Source of the DNA: Neisseria meningitidis
GTDB lineage: Bacteria; Pseudomonadota; Gammaproteobacteria; Burkholderiales; Neisseriaceae
Assembly: GCF_900638555.1 (NCBI RefSeq)
Contig: NZ_LR134525.1
Location: 1,240,001 to 1,304,000, forward strand
Reading direction: 5' to 3'
DNA length: 64,000 bases
The translations under genes were made by a program, and so were the position numbers. Below are positions 26,526 through 36,199 of the stretch, piece by piece (the first letter of the stretch is position 1; every line of letters begins with the position of its first letter). The notes below the pieces were generated by a model. It made no database searches, was not told the origin of the DNA, and worked only from the letters and a program-made list of their open reading frames with translations.

Positions 26526-27015
26526 CCTCCCCGTTGCCGACCTCCTCGTCTCCGCCATCATCGCCGCCTGCATCGTGCTATCCGCGATGCGCGGCGTGAT
26601 TGCGGAGGCTGGCTCAATGGCGGCATGGGTGGTTGCCTTTTTTTTCGCCAAACTCTTTGCCGCACCCTTCGCCGACATCGCCTTTGCATCGTTCCAACCC
26701 CGCCTGTTTGCATTGGCTCTGTCGTTCATTTCCCTATTCGTCATTGCCTGTCTGATCCAGAAAATACTCCGCTCGCTGCTGACCGGGGCAGTTTCGGCGG
26801 TCGGTTTGGGCTTTGCCAACCGCATTTTGGGCGGCGTATTCGGTGCATTGAAAGGCATTTTGATTATTACCCTGCTGGTCATGCTCGCTTCAAAAACCGA
26901 CCTGCCCGATACCGAAGAATGGCGGCAATCTTACACACTGCCGTTTTTCGTATCGCTTTCCGAAGCCGTGTTGAACCATAGCGGCGGCACGGCGGAAACT
27001 CCGGAAGACGATTGA
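26518..27015 (+). CDS. cvpA: CvpA family membrane protein
   Basis: 165 residues with four hydrophobic segments (LLVSAIIAACIVLSAMRGVIAEAGSMAAWVVAFFFAKLF..., LFALALSFISLFVIACLI, LGGVFGALKGILIITLLVML), the colicin V production family pattern (RG at about 24-25, GxxxR region later). Overlaps the SPOR gene by eight bases and precedes purF. An eight-T run (26638-26645) encodes part of AFFFAK. Confidence 0.85.
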   Translation: MNNLPVADLLVSAIIAACIVLSAMRGVIAEAGSMAAWVVAFFFAKLFAAPFADIAFASFQPRLFALALSFISLFVIACLIQKILRSLLTGAVSAVGLGFANRILGGVFGALKGILIITLLVMLASKTDLPDTEEWRQSYTLPFFVSLSEAVLNHSGGTAETPEDD

Positions 27016-27028
27016 TTGCCATACGGAT

Positions 27029-27073
27029 ATTTCAGACGGCATTCTCTTTTATGCCGTCTGAAATGTTTTTTTC
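27029..27073. terminator. DUS inverted-pair terminator after cvpA
   Basis: ATTTCAGACGGCAT and ATGCCGTCTGAAAT form a 14-bp stem with an 8-base loop and seven T residues. It separates cvpA from purF, so purF has its own promoter; a TATAAT at 27180-27185 is the best -10 in that gap, without a clear -35. Confidence 0.85.
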
Positions 27074-27223
27074 CTTTCCTCAGCCATATCACAGATTAAA
27101 TCTTATCCTCCATAAACCCACCTATCTGTCCTTCACTCAAATATTGTCAACAATTCAGGCAAAAAACCACCGTTTGCTTTATAATTCCGTTTTACCCTTA
27201 AACCTCGAATCGGAGAAGACGAT

Positions 27224-28768
27224 ATGTGCGGCGTATTAGGTTTGGTCAGTCATGAACCCGTGAACCAGCTTCTGTACGACGGTTTGCAGATGTTGCAGCA
27301 CAGGGGGCAGGATGCGGCGGGCATTGCAACGGCGGAAGGCGGTACCTTCCATATGCACAAAGGCAAAGGCATGGTGCGCGAAGTGTTCCGCACACGCAAT
27401 ATGCGCGATTTGGTCGGCAACGCCGGCATCGCCCACGTCCGTTATCCTACTGCGGGCAACGCGGGCAGCAGCGCGGAGGCGCAGCCTTTCTACGTCAGCT
27501 CGCCGTTCGGCATCGTTTTGGCGCACAACGGCAACCTCACCAACACGGCCGAACTTTATGAAAACGTGTGCAACAAACACCTGCGCCACGTCAACACCAG
27601 CTCCGATTCCGAAGTCTTGCTCAACGTATTCGCGCACGAATTGCGCCGCGAAGTCTCTAAAAACGCCGACCCGCACCGGCTCAATGCCGACAATATTTTC
27701 AACGCCGTTGCCGAAGTCCACCGCCTGGTGCACGGCGCATACGGTGTGGTTGCCATGATTGCGGGCTACGGTATGCTTGCCTTCCGCGACCCTTACGGCA
27801 TCCGCCCGCTGGTATTGGGTTCGCAAACCGACAGCGAAGGCAGGAAATCCTATGCCGTCGCCTCCGAATCCGTCGCCTTCAACGCGCTTGCCTACGATTT
27901 GGAACGCGATATCCGGCCGGGCGAAGCGGTATTTGTCGGCTTTGACGGCACAATCATCGCCCGACAATGCAGCGATAAGGCCAAACTCAGCCCCTGCCTT
28001 TTTGAATACGTCTATTTTGCCCGTCCCGACTCCGTGATTGACGGCGTGTCCGTTTACCAGTCGCGCTTGGATATGGGCGTGTCCTTGGCGGAAAAAATCA
28101 AACGCGAGCTGCCCGTGGACGGCATCGATGTCGTGATGCCCATCCCCGACACCAGCCGCCCCAGCGCGATGGAGCTTGCTGTCCACCTCAAAAAGCCTTA
28201 CCGCGAAGGTTTGATTAAAAACCGCTATATCGGCCGCACCTTTATTATGCCCGGCCAGGCGACGCGCAAAAAATCCGTGCGCCAAAAACTCAGCCCGATG
28301 GAAACCGAATTTGCAGGCAAAAGCGTGTTGCTGGTGGACGACTCCATCGTGCGCGGTACGACCAGCCGTGAAATCGTCGAAATGGTACGCGCGGCTGGCG
28401 CGCGCAAAGTCTATATCGCCTCCGCCGCGCCCGAAGTGCGCTATCCCAACGTATACGGCATCGATATGCCCACGCGCGAAGAGTTGATTGCCAATGGGCG
28501 CAGCGCGGCGGAAATCGCCGCCGAAATCGGCGCGGACGGCATCGTGTTTCAAGACTTGGGCGATTTGGAAGCCGTCGTCAAAGCACTCAACCCGAAAATC
28601 GAATCCTTCGATTCGTCCTGTTTCAACGGCATTTATCAGACCGGCGACATCGATGATGCCTACCTCGACCGCCTGTCTGCCGAGAAATCCGGCTGCGGCG
28701 GTCTGAAAATCCACCCGAGCAGGATGGAACACAGCATCAGCATCAGCGATGCGGGCGACGAAGAATAA
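27224..28768 (+). CDS. purF: Amidophosphoribosyltransferase
   Basis: First committed step of purine synthesis: PRPP plus glutamine to phosphoribosylamine. 514 residues. Starts MCGVLGLVSH, with Cys2 as the N-terminal nucleophile of the glutamine amidotransferase domain; VRYPTAGNAGSSAEAQPF; C-terminal phosphoribosyltransferase domain with the PRPP loop LLVDDSIVRGTTSREIV at about 369-385. AATCGGAGAAGACGAT precedes the ATG. Confidence 0.97.
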   Translation: MCGVLGLVSHEPVNQLLYDGLQMLQHRGQDAAGIATAEGGTFHMHKGKGMVREVFRTRNMRDLVGNAGIAHVRYPTAGNAGSSAEAQPFYVSSPFGIVLAHNGNLTNTAELYENVCNKHLRHVNTSSDSEVLLNVFAHELRREVSKNADPHRLNADNIFNAVAEVHRLVHGAYGVVAMIAGYGMLAFRDPYGIRPLVLGSQTDSEGRKSYAVASESVAFNALAYDLERDIRPGEAVFVGFDGTIIARQCSDKAKLSPCLFEYVYFARPDSVIDGVSVYQSRLDMGVSLAEKIKRELPVDGIDVVMPIPDTSRPSAMELAVHLKKPYREGLIKNRYIGRTFIMPGQATRKKSVRQKLSPMETEFAGKSVLLVDDSIVRGTTSREIVEMVRAAGARKVYIASAAPEVRYPNVYGIDMPTREELIANGRSAAEIAAEIGADGIVFQDLGDLEAVVKALNPKIESFDSSCFNGIYQTGDIDDAYLDRLSAEKSGCGGLKIHPSRMEHSISISDAGDEE

Positions 28769-28784
28769 GGCTTCCCAAACCGCG

Positions 28785-28827
28785 ATGCCGTCTGAAATCC
28801 GAACGCCGGGTTTTCAGACGGCATTTC
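28785..28827. terminator. DUS inverted-pair terminator after purF
   Basis: ATGCCGTCTGAAA and TTTTCAGACGGCAT spaced by about 14 bases. Confidence 0.75.
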
Positions 28828-28867
28828 CCATATCGGCATCACATTTCCCGTTTCATCCGCACACAAT

Positions 28868-29359
28868 ATGAGTACCGAAACCAAAAACTACATTACGCCC
28901 GCCGGATGGCAGGCATTGAAAGACGAGCTTTATCAACTGGTTAATAAAGAACGCCCCGAAATCGTCCAAATCGTCAACTGGGCGGCAGGCAACGGCGACC
29001 GCAGCGAAAACGGCGACTACCTTTACGGCAAACGCCGTATGCGCGAAATCGACCGCCGCATCCGTTTCCTGACCAAGCGTTTGGAAGCCGCCGTCGTCGT
29101 TGATCCCGAATTGCGCGAAGCGACCGACCAAGTGTTTTTCGGCGCGACCGTCGGTCTGTTGCGCGGCGACGGGCGCGAGCAAACCGTCAAAATCGTCGGC
29201 ATCGATGAAATCGATACCGCGCAAAACAAAATTTCTTGGATTTCGCCGCTGGCTCGTTGTCTGATTAAAGCGCGTGAAGGCGACGAAGTGGTTTTAAACA
29301 CGCCGGAAGGGCGTGAGGAAATTGAAATCCTTTCTGTCGAATACATCAAAATCGACTGA
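28868..29359 (+). CDS. greB: Transcription elongation factor GreB
   Basis: Rescues backtracked RNA polymerase by stimulating transcript cleavage. 163 residues: N-terminal coiled coil ([66 protein letters not shown]) with the acidic tip GDRSENGDY, then the FKBP-like C-terminal domain ([36 protein letters not shown]). The YLYGKRR-REID form is GreB rather than GreA. Confidence 0.93.
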   Translation: MSTETKNYITPAGWQALKDELYQLVNKERPEIVQIVNWAAGNGDRSENGDYLYGKRRMREIDRRIRFLTKRLEAAVVVDPELREATDQVFFGATVGLLRGDGREQTVKIVGIDEIDTAQNKISWISPLARCLIKAREGDEVVLNTPEGREEIEILSVEYIKID

Positions 29360-29417
29360 TCGGGAATGCCGTCTGAAACGGCACAAACGCGCCGTTTCCC
29401 AAATAAAGGAATACCGA

Positions 29418-30044
29418 ATGAGGAAAATCCGCACCAAAATCTGCGGCATCACCACACCGGAAGACGCACTGTATGCCGCCCACGCCGGCGCAGACGCATT
29501 GGGACTGGTTTTTTACCCCCAAAGCCCCCGCGCTGTCGACATCATTAAAGCACAAAAAATCACCGCCGCACTGCCGCCGTTTGTCAGCGTTGTCGCCCTT
29601 TTCGTCAACGAAAGCGCGCAAAACATCCGCCGCATCCTTGCCGAAGTACCGATACACATCATCCAATTCCACGGCGACGAAGACGACGCATTCTGCCGCC
29701 AGTTCCACCGCCCCTATATCAAGGCCATTCGTGTTCAGACGGCATCAGACATCCGAAACGCCGCCGACCGCTTCCCCGACGCTCAGGCACTGCTGTTCGA
29801 TGCCTACCATCCTTCGGAATACGGCGGCACCGGACACCGCTTCGACTGGACGCTGTTGGCGGAATATTCGGGCAAACCGTGGGTGCTTGCCGGCGGGCTG
29901 ACCCCTGAAAACGTCGACGAAGCCATCCGCATCACCGGAGCGGAAGCGGTCGATGTATCCGGCGGCGTGGAAGCGTCTAAAGGCAAAAAAGACCCAGCCA
30001 AAGTTGCCGCCTTTATCGCAACCGCCAACCGCCTATCCCGTTAA
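29418..30044 (+). CDS. trpF: Phosphoribosylanthranilate isomerase
   Basis: Third step of tryptophan synthesis, an Amadori rearrangement. 208 residues, TIM barrel: KICGIT with general-base Cys9; [42 protein letters not shown] with the acid Asp; [19 protein letters not shown] phosphate site. TAAAGGA precedes the ATG at 29418; the longer frame from 29313 overlaps greB. A small stem GAAACGGC/GCCGTTTC lies in the leader. One DUS lies in the coding sequence (VQTAS). Confidence 0.95.
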   Translation: MRKIRTKICGITTPEDALYAAHAGADALGLVFYPQSPRAVDIIKAQKITAALPPFVSVVALFVNESAQNIRRILAEVPIHIIQFHGDEDDAFCRQFHRPYIKAIRVQTASDIRNAADRFPDAQALLFDAYHPSEYGGTGHRFDWTLLAEYSGKPWVLAGGLTPENVDEAIRITGAEAVDVSGGVEASKGKKDPAKVAAFIATANRLSR

Positions 30045-30072
30045 AGCAACAAAAATTGCCGCCGGAATGACT

Positions 30073-30227
30073 TATAGTGGATTAACAAAAACCAGTACGG
30101 CGTTGCCTCGCCTTAGCTCAAAGAGAACGATTCTCTAAGGTGCTGAAGCACCAAGTGAATCGGTTCCGTACTATTTGTACTGTCTGCGGCTTCGTCGCCT
30201 TGTCCTGATTTTTGTTAATCCACTATA
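30073..30227. repeat. Correia element (CREE), full-length 155 bp
   Basis: TATAGTGGATTAACAAAAACC to GTTAATCCACTATA, in the reverse orientation to those at 1369 and 39667. Starts the 1.5-kb gene-free stretch between trpF and era. Confidence 0.94.
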
Positions 30228-30284
30228 ATCTAAAAAATTTATGCTATTAAATCAGTAATTTCTGATGAATTTTGAAAACTTAAT

Positions 30285-31080
30285 CCCGTCATTCCCGCTC
30301 AGGCGGGAATCCGGTTCATTGAGTTTCAGCTATTTAGAATAAATTTTGAAACTCTAATCGCGTCATTCCCACGAAAGTGGGAATCCAGGACGCAAAATCT
30401 CAAGAAACCGTTTTACCTGATAAGTTTCCGCACTGACAGACCTAGATTCCCGCCTGCGCGGGAATGACGAATCCATCCATACGGAAACCTGCATCCCGTC
30501 ATTCCCACGAAAGTGGGAATCCAGTTTTTTGAGTTTCAGTCATTTCCGATAAATTGCCTTAGCATTGAATGTCTAGATTCACGCCTACGCGGGAATGACG
30601 GATTTTAGGTTGGGGGCATTTATTGGAAAAAGCAGAAACCTGAAATTCGTCATTCCCGCGCAGGCGGGAATCCAGTGCGTTGAGTTTCAGCTATTTAGAA
30701 TAAATTTTGAAACTCTAATCGCGTCATTCCCACGAAAGTGGGAATCTAGCTTTTTGAGTTTCAGTCATTCCCGATAAATTGCCTTAGCATTGAATGTCTA
30801 GATTCCCGCCTGCGCGGGAATGACGGGATTTGAGGTTGCGGCATTTATCGGAAAAAACAGAAAACCAAAAACAGAAACCTAAAATTCGTCATTCCCGCGC
30901 AGGCGGGAATCCAATGCGTTGAGTTTCAGCTATTTAGAATAAATTTTGAAACTCTAATCGCGTCATTCCCACGAAAGTGGGAATCTAGAAATTTAATGTT
31001 GCGGCACTAGCCAAAAAAACCGAAACCGAACGGACTAGATTCCCGCCTGCGCGGGAATGACGGCTGCAGATGCCCGACGG
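30285..31080. repeat. dRS3/RS intergenic mosaic array
   Basis: About twelve ATTCCC-N8-GGGAAT units separated by spacer units; the module GAGTTTCAGCTATTTAGAAT followed by AAATTTTGAAACTCTAATCG and a dRS3 occurs three times (near 30320, 30680 and 30920). No gene is supported; short frames such as that from 30595 are translated repeat. Confidence 0.9.
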
Positions 31081-31084
31081 TCTT

Positions 31085-31425
31085 TATAGTGGATTGAGAC
31101 CTTTGCAATAACATAGGTTACTAAAATTTTATGCTCAATCTCATTTTCAAAATGCAAAACTTTTCTGATTTTTCCTACTTTTTGCTCAATATTAGGAAGG
31201 TTTTAGGCAATTGAAAATTTTTTGGCGCATTTTTATGCGTCAAATTTCGTTAACAGACTATTTTTGCAAAGGTCTCGGATTAACAAAAATCAGGACAAAG
31301 CGACGAAGCCGCAGACAGTACAAATAGTACGGAACCGATTCACTTGGTGTTTCAGCACCTTAGAGAATCGTTCTCTTTGAGCTAAGGCGAGGCAACGCCG
31401 TACTGGTTTTTGTTAATCCACTATA
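31085..31425. repeat. Correia element interrupted by a 181-bp insertion
   Basis: TATAGTGGATT at the left continues, after an insertion, as GGATTAACAAAAATC and runs to GTTAATCCACTATA at 31425. Removing the insertion and one GGATT leaves a standard 155-bp CREE. Confidence 0.9.
31096..31276. mobile_element. 181-bp AT-rich inverted-repeat element (MITE-like, ATR type)
   Basis: Perfect 13-bp terminal inverted repeats GAGACCTTTGCAA / TTGCAAAGGTCTC, AT-rich interior without an ORF, flanked by 5-bp direct repeats GGATT (31091-31095 and 31277-31281). The termini resemble those of IS5-group elements of Neisseria (IS1106-like, from memory), and the size fits the ~183-bp AT-rich repeat described in meningococcal genomes. 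Probably mobilised in trans. Confidence 0.8.
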
Positions 31426-31481
31426 ATATGCACAGATAATATCAACCCGTTTTTAACAAAGATATTCCCGATTGAAACAAA

Positions 31482-31512
31482 ATGCCGTCTGAAACCTGTT
31501 CGGACGGCATTT
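31482..31512. terminator. DUS-type hairpin downstream of era
   Basis: ATGCCGTCTGAA with the imperfect partner TTCGGACGGCAT, 23 bases past the era stop codon. Confidence 0.65.
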
Positions 31513-31534
31513 GCGTAAAGTTCAGCAAGAAAAA

Positions 31535-32458
31535 CTACAAACCCAGCTCGCGCAGGAAGCGGATGTCGTCCGCCCAACCGGATTTGACTTTGACCCAGAC
31601 CTTCAAAAATACTTTGGTATCAAACAGTTTTTCCATATCCAACCGCGCTTCGGTGGAAATTTTCTTCAAACGCTCCCCGCCTTTGCCGATTAAAATCGCC
31701 TTTTGGCTTTCCTTATCGACCAAAACGGCGATATAGATGCGGTTCAAACCGTCTTCCTCTTCAAACTGCTCCACTTCGACGTTCATCGCATAAGGCAATT
31801 CCTCGCCCAAATAGCGGAACAATTTTTCACGCACGATTTCCATCGCTAAAAAACGCGCCGATTTGTCCGTAACCATATCTTCGGGATACATCGGCACGCT
31901 TTCGGGCAGATACGGCTTAATCAGCTCCAACAGGTTGGCAATCCGCAATCCGTGTTTCGCGCTGACCGCCTCCGCCGCCGCAAATTCAAATTCGGCGCGC
32001 ACCTGGGCAACAAACGCCTCCAGCGCGTAACGGTCTTTCGCCTTGTCCTTATCGATTTTGTTGACCACTAAAATGACCGGCGTGTGCTTGGGCAGTTGTT
32101 TCAACACGACGCGGTCGGCATCGGTAAAACGCATCGCTTCCACGACGAAAACCACCACATCCACGCCGCCGAGTGCCTCGGTAACGTTTTGATTCAAACG
32201 GTCGTTGAGCGCGTTGCGGTGGTCGGTTTGAAAACCGGGCGTATCGACAAACACAAACTGCGCGGTATCGTCGGTATAAATCCCCGTTACGCGGTTGCGC
32301 GTCGTCTGCGCCTTTTTGCTGGTAATACTGATTTTCTGACCGATGAGATGATTCATCAGCGTTGATTTGCCCACGTTCGGACGGCCGACAATCGCTACGA
32401 AGCCGCAACGGTATCCGTCGGCGGCGCGTTCCCCTGCAAGGAAGGTTTCAATATCCAT
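31535..32458 (-). CDS. era: GTPase Era
   Basis: GTP-binding 30S assembly factor. GRPNVGKS at residues 25-32 (G1), DTPGFQ (G3), NKID (G4), and a C-terminal KH domain (AILIGKGGERLKKISTEARLDMEKLF) that binds the 3' end of 16S rRNA. Start taken at ATG 32458 (MDIETFLAGERAADGYRCGF), preceded by GAAAG; an in-frame ATG at 32476 is possible. Downstream of rnc, 46 bases apart, the conserved rnc-era order. Confidence 0.95.
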   Translation of the reverse strand: MDIETFLAGERAADGYRCGFVAIVGRPNVGKSTLMNHLIGQKISITSKKAQTTRNRVTGIYTDDTAQFVFVDTPGFQTDHRNALNDRLNQNVTEALGGVDVVVFVVEAMRFTDADRVVLKQLPKHTPVILVVNKIDKDKAKDRYALEAFVAQVRAEFEFAAAEAVSAKHGLRIANLLELIKPYLPESVPMYPEDMVTDKSARFLAMEIVREKLFRYLGEELPYAMNVEVEQFEEEDGLNRIYIAVLVDKESQKAILIGKGGERLKKISTEARLDMEKLFDTKVFLKVWVKVKSGWADDIRFLRELGL

Positions 32459-32504
32459 ATTTGCTTTCGTATCCATATTTCAGACGGCATATTCACGCGC
32501 CGCC

Positions 32505-33224
32505 TCATTTCTTTTTCTTCTTCAGCGGCAGCTTCTCTTCCAGCCATTTCAAAGCCTCTTTCGCCGCTTCCTGCTCCGCCGCCTTGCGGCTCGTCCCTTT
32601 GGCACGGCACACGAAACCCAGTTCGCCCAAATCGCAGGAAATGACAAACATACTGTCGTTGGCATGGCCGATTTGCTCTTCGATACGGTATTTCGGCAAG
32701 GCGAAACGGCGCGCCTGCAACGCCTCCTGCAAAGCAGTTTTGCCGTCTTTTGCCTGATTTTGGAAATCGACTCGCCGGACGCGTTCTGCAAACAAATGGC
32801 GCACCACCTTTTCCGCCGTGTTGAAATCCGCATCGAAGCTGACCGCCGCAAACATCGCCTCCATCGCGTCCGCCAGTATCGAAGGCCGTCTGAAGCCGCC
32901 GCTCTTCAACTCGCCCGCCCCCAAGTACAGGCCGTCGCCGACATTCATTTCCGCCGCCATTTCCGCCAGCACGCCCTCATTGACCAGACTTGCCCGCAAC
33001 CGCGACAACTCGCCCTCGGTCAACTTCGGAAACGCGTCAAACAGCATCCGCGCCACCGTATAATTCAAAATCGAATCGCCGACAAACTCGAACCGCTCGT
33101 TGTGCTTCGCATGATGGCTCCTGTGCGTCAAAGCCTGCCGCAAAAGCGAAATATCGCGGAACGCGTAGCCCAGTTTCTTCTGTATCGCCGCGTGTGCCTG
33201 CTGTTTCAAAACATCGTCTTTCAT
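32505..33224 (-). CDS. rnc: Ribonuclease III
   Basis: Cuts double-stranded RNA in rRNA processing and regulation. 239 residues: signature ERFEFVGDSIL at 43-53 (Asp50), then ILADAMEAMFAAVSFD with the metal-binding Asp/Glu, and a C-terminal dsRNA-binding domain (TALQEALQARRFALPKYRI...GTSRKAAEQEAAKEALKWL) ending in KKKKK. Start at ATG 33224 with GGAAGACGGTA upstream; the frame continues to 33458 without family similarity. Confidence 0.95.
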   Translation of the reverse strand: MKDDVLKQQAHAAIQKKLGYAFRDISLLRQALTHRSHHAKHNERFEFVGDSILNYTVARMLFDAFPKLTEGELSRLRASLVNEGVLAEMAAEMNVGDGLYLGAGELKSGGFRRPSILADAMEAMFAAVSFDADFNTAEKVVRHLFAERVRRVDFQNQAKDGKTALQEALQARRFALPKYRIEEQIGHANDSMFVISCDLGELGFVCRAKGTSRKAAEQEAAKEALKWLEEKLPLKKKKK

Positions 33225-33390
33225 TACCGTCTTCCGCAAAAAACAGCCCGAATGCGTTTCCATACTCCAAAAATACAGAAACACCTTAAGGCTGCAAACG
33301 GCGCACATTGTACCACCAAACCGCCGCCGTCTGCCGACAACGCAAGAATCGTGGTAAAATCCGCAAGTTTTCCCCCAACGTATTCCCGCA

Positions 33391-33714
33391 ATGAACGCAT
33401 TTGCACAAGCACTTTCCTCGGCACTCGACCGCTGCATCGCCACCAACACCGTCGCCAAACAAAACCAGCCCGTCGGCTTCCTCTACCGCGAAGCCCCCGT
33501 TTTTGAAAACGACAGCGGCTGGCGTTTCTTCAGCGGCGACGAGACCGACGAATACACCGACGACCCGGACAACTTCAGCATCGTCAGCCTCGCCGATATC
33601 ACCAAAACCAACCCTGAAACCGCCGCACTGCTCTCCCAACCTGAAGGCAGCGCGTGGGAATTGGCAGAAGACGGCACATTCCAAACCGTCGCCGACTGGC
33701 AACCTAAGGACTGA
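33391..33714 (+). CDS. DUF2185 domain protein
   Basis: 107 residues with the family core [46 protein letters not shown]2185 members are small cytoplasmic proteins; related domains occur as immunity proteins in polymorphic toxin systems, but no toxin lies nearby. Divergent from rnc and 46 bases upstream of ribH, separated by a single DUS. Confidence 0.75.
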   Translation: MNAFAQALSSALDRCIATNTVAKQNQPVGFLYREAPVFENDSGWRFFSGDETDEYTDDPDNFSIVSLADITKTNPETAALLSQPEGSAWELAEDGTFQTVADWQPKD

Positions 33715-33760
33715 CCCTTCAGACGGCATTCCGAAACCTCCGAATACCAAAGGACACTCA

Positions 33761-34237
33761 ATGAACACCATCGCCCCCAACCTCGACGGCAAACACCTCC
33801 GCATCGGCATCGTACAGGCACGCTTCACCAACGAAATCGGCAGCGAAATGCTCAAAGTCTGCTGCCGCACCCTCCAAGAATTGGGCGTGGCAGACGAAAA
33901 CATTACCGTCGCCACCGTACCCGGCGCGCTTGAAATCCCCATCGCGCTGATGAACTTTGCCTCTTCTGAAAAATTTGACGCACTGATTGCCATCGGCGTC
34001 GTTATCCGTGGCGAAACCTACCATTTCGAGCTGGTTTCCAACGAATCCGGAGCAGGGGTCAGCCGCGTCGCACTCGACTACAACATCCCGATTGCCAATG
34101 CCGTCCTGACCACGGAAAACGACGCACAGGCAATCGAACGGATTGAAGAAAAAGCCTCGGATGCCGCCAAAGTCGCCGTAGAATGCGCCAACCTCGTCAA
34201 CCTCCTGCTCGAAGAACAGTTTGAAGACGAAGAATAA
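33761..34237 (+). CDS. ribH: 6,7-dimethyl-8-ribityllumazine synthase
   Basis: Penultimate riboflavin step. 158 residues: [74 protein letters not shown] (substrate and phosphate sites, with His in TYHFE). AAAGGA precedes the ATG. Followed by nusB, the common ribH-nusB pair. Confidence 0.96.
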   Translation: MNTIAPNLDGKHLRIGIVQARFTNEIGSEMLKVCCRTLQELGVADENITVATVPGALEIPIALMNFASSEKFDALIAIGVVIRGETYHFELVSNESGAGVSRVALDYNIPIANAVLTTENDAQAIERIEEKASDAAKVAVECANLVNLLLEEQFEDEE

Positions 34238-34242
34238 CAAAC

Positions 34243-34267
34243 AGGGCGTACACCGATACGCCCTTTC
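34243..34267 (+). terminator. Hairpin between ribH and nusB
   Basis: AGGGCGTA-CACCGA-TACGCCCT with a short T-rich tail; a partial terminator between the paired genes, immediately before a DUS. Confidence 0.6.
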
Positions 34268-34314
34268 CGTTTCAGACGGCATACCGTGCCGCCCAACCGT
34301 TTCAAGGAAAAATC

Positions 34315-34740
34315 ATGAAAACAGCCCGCCGCCGTTCCCGCGAGCTTGCCGTACAAGCCGTTTACCAATCCCTTATCAACCGCACCGCCGCGCCCGAGAT
34401 TGCTAAAAACATCCGCGAAATGCCCGACTTTGCCAAGGCAGACGAAGAATTGTTCAACAAACTTTTCTTCGGCACGCAAACCAATGCGGCAGAGTACATC
34501 CGACAAATCCGCCCCCTGCTCGACCGCGACGAAAAAGACCTCAACCCCATCGAACGCGCCGTCCTGCTGACCGCCTGCCACGAGCTGTCCGCCATGCCCG
34601 AAACGCCCTACCCCGTCATCATCAACGAAGCCATCGAAGTAACCAAAACCTTCGGCGGCACGGACGGGCACAAATTCGTCAACGGCATCCTCGACAAACT
34701 CGCCGCCCAAATCCGTCCCGACGAGCCCAAACGCCGTTGA
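34315..34740 (+). CDS. nusB: Transcription antitermination factor NusB
   Basis: Binds boxA with NusE in rRNA antitermination. 141 residues: RRRSRELAVQAVYQSLINR at the start, LLDRDEKDLNPIERAVLLTACHEL and PYPVIINEAIEVTKTFGGTDGHKFVNGILDKLA at the end, all typical. CAAGGAAAAATC precedes the ATG. Confidence 0.95.
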   Translation: MKTARRRSRELAVQAVYQSLINRTAAPEIAKNIREMPDFAKADEELFNKLFFGTQTNAAEYIRQIRPLLDRDEKDLNPIERAVLLTACHELSAMPETPYPVIINEAIEVTKTFGGTDGHKFVNGILDKLAAQIRPDEPKRR

Positions 34741-34795
34741 TGCATCACAAATTTAAAGAAAGTTCTATGTCCTTATTTCTGCTTTCTTTGTTTCG

Positions 34796-34975
34796 TCATT
34801 CCCACGCAGGTGGGAATTTGGTTTTTTGAATTTTGGGTATTTCAAATAAATTCTGAAACTTCAATCTCGTCATTCCCGCGCAGGCGGGAATCCGGTTTTT
34901 TGAGTTGCTGCCGTTTTTGATAAACTCTGGTCGCATCGAATTTCCGGATTCCTGCCTTCGTGGGAATGGCGAAAT
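34796..34975. repeat. Short dRS3 cluster after nusB
   Basis: Two good dRS3 units (ATTCCCACGCAGGTGGGAAT, ATTCCCGCGCAGGCGGGAAT) and one degenerate unit, with spacer sequence like that of the 30-kb array. No gene in this 365-base gap (34741-35105). Confidence 0.85.
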
Positions 34976-35059
34976 TTGAAAATTGTGGGAATTTATCGGA
35001 AATAACCGAAACGTAACAAACTCAAACGCCGTTGACGTATCAATCAGTCAACAACACAA

Positions 35060-35093
35060 ATGCCGTCTGAAAAACCTTTCAGACGGCATTTTG
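35060..35093. terminator. DUS inverted-pair terminator (pyrC)
   Basis: ATGCCGTCTGAAAAACCTTTCAGACGGCATTTTG, just past the pyrC stop. Confidence 0.85.
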
Positions 35094-35105
35094 TTTCCAG
35101 CCCCA

Positions 35106-36140
35106 TCAATACTGTACCGTCCAGCCGATTTCGCCGCCCGCGCGCATCGGGACAAGTTCGCCGTCGCCGTAGGGAATACTTGCGGGGACGGTTTGGCTTT
35201 GTTTGACGAGGGTGATCGTGTCGGTATTTTCAGGAATGCCGTAAAACCTTGCGCCGTTTTTCGAGGCGAAGGCTTCGAGTTTGTCCAACGCGCCTGCTTT
35301 TTCAAACACTTCGGCATAAAGCTCGATGGCGGTCATCGCGCTGAACATACCGGCGCAACCGCAGGCGTTTTCTTTGGCGGATTTGGCGTGCGGCGCGGAG
35401 TCGGTGCCGAGGAAGAATTTATGCGCCTTCTCGCCGGTAACGGCGGCAACCAATGCCTGACGGTGGGTTTCGCGTTTGAGTACGGGCAGGCAGAAATGAT
35501 GGGGGCGCACGCCGCCGACCAAGAGGTCGTTGCGGTTGAGCAGGAGGTGTTGCGGGGTAACGGTGGCGGCTACGTTGTCGCCTGCTTCCAAAACCAGGCG
35601 GGCGGCTTCGGCGGTGGTGATGTGTTCGAACACGACTTTAAGATTCGGCACTTGCGCCAAAACGGGTTTCATCACGCGCCCGATAAAGGCGGCTTCGCGG
35701 TCGAAGATGTCGATTTCGGGGTCGGTTACTTCGCCGTGAACGAGGAACAAAATGCCCTGTTTCGCCATTTCTTCCAACACGGGGATGAGCTTGAACAGGT
35801 CGGTTACGCCGGAATCGGAATTGGTGGTCGCGCCGGCAGGGTAGAGTTTGAAGGCGACGATGCCGGCGGCTTTGGCTTCGCGCACAAGTGCAGGCGTGGC
35901 TTGGTCGGTCAGGTAAAGCGTCATCAACGGCTCAAACGCGCTGCCTTCGGGCAATGCCGCCATGATGCGCGCTTTGTAGGCAAGCGCGTCGGCAACGCTG
36001 ACGACAGGCGGTTTGAGGTTGGGCATAATGACGGCACGCCCCATTTGGCGGGCGGTATAAGGAGCAACGGCTTTGAGCGCGTCGCCGTCGCGCAGGTGCA
36101 GGTGCATATCGTCGGGGCGGATAATGGTCAGGGTTTGCAT
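35106..36140 (-). CDS. pyrC: Dihydroorotase
   Basis: Third step of pyrimidine synthesis. 344 residues, amidohydrolase fold: zinc ligands in [11 protein letters not shown] (His13, His15), [18 protein letters not shown] with the carboxylated Lys, LVHGEV, FEHITT, and [21 protein letters not shown] with the catalytic Asp. AAAGGAAAACC precedes the ATG. Last of three minus-strand genes (tusA, lipoprotein, pyrC). Confidence 0.96.
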
Positions 36141-36165
36141 GGTTTTCCTTTGTTTTATTTGAATG

Positions 36166-36198
36166 TTCAGACGGCATGCCGACTTTATGCCGTCTGAA
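36166..36198. terminator. DUS inverted pair between lipoprotein gene and pyrC
   Basis: TTCAGACGGCAT and ATGCCGTCTGAA nine bases apart, a likely terminator of the upstream lipoprotein gene. Confidence 0.65.
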
Positions 36199-36199
36199 G

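Noticed and set aside
26636..26647. T8 run in cvpA as a phase-variable tract
   Set aside because: Short for slippage-based phase variation, encodes a normal Phe run, and the gene is intact.
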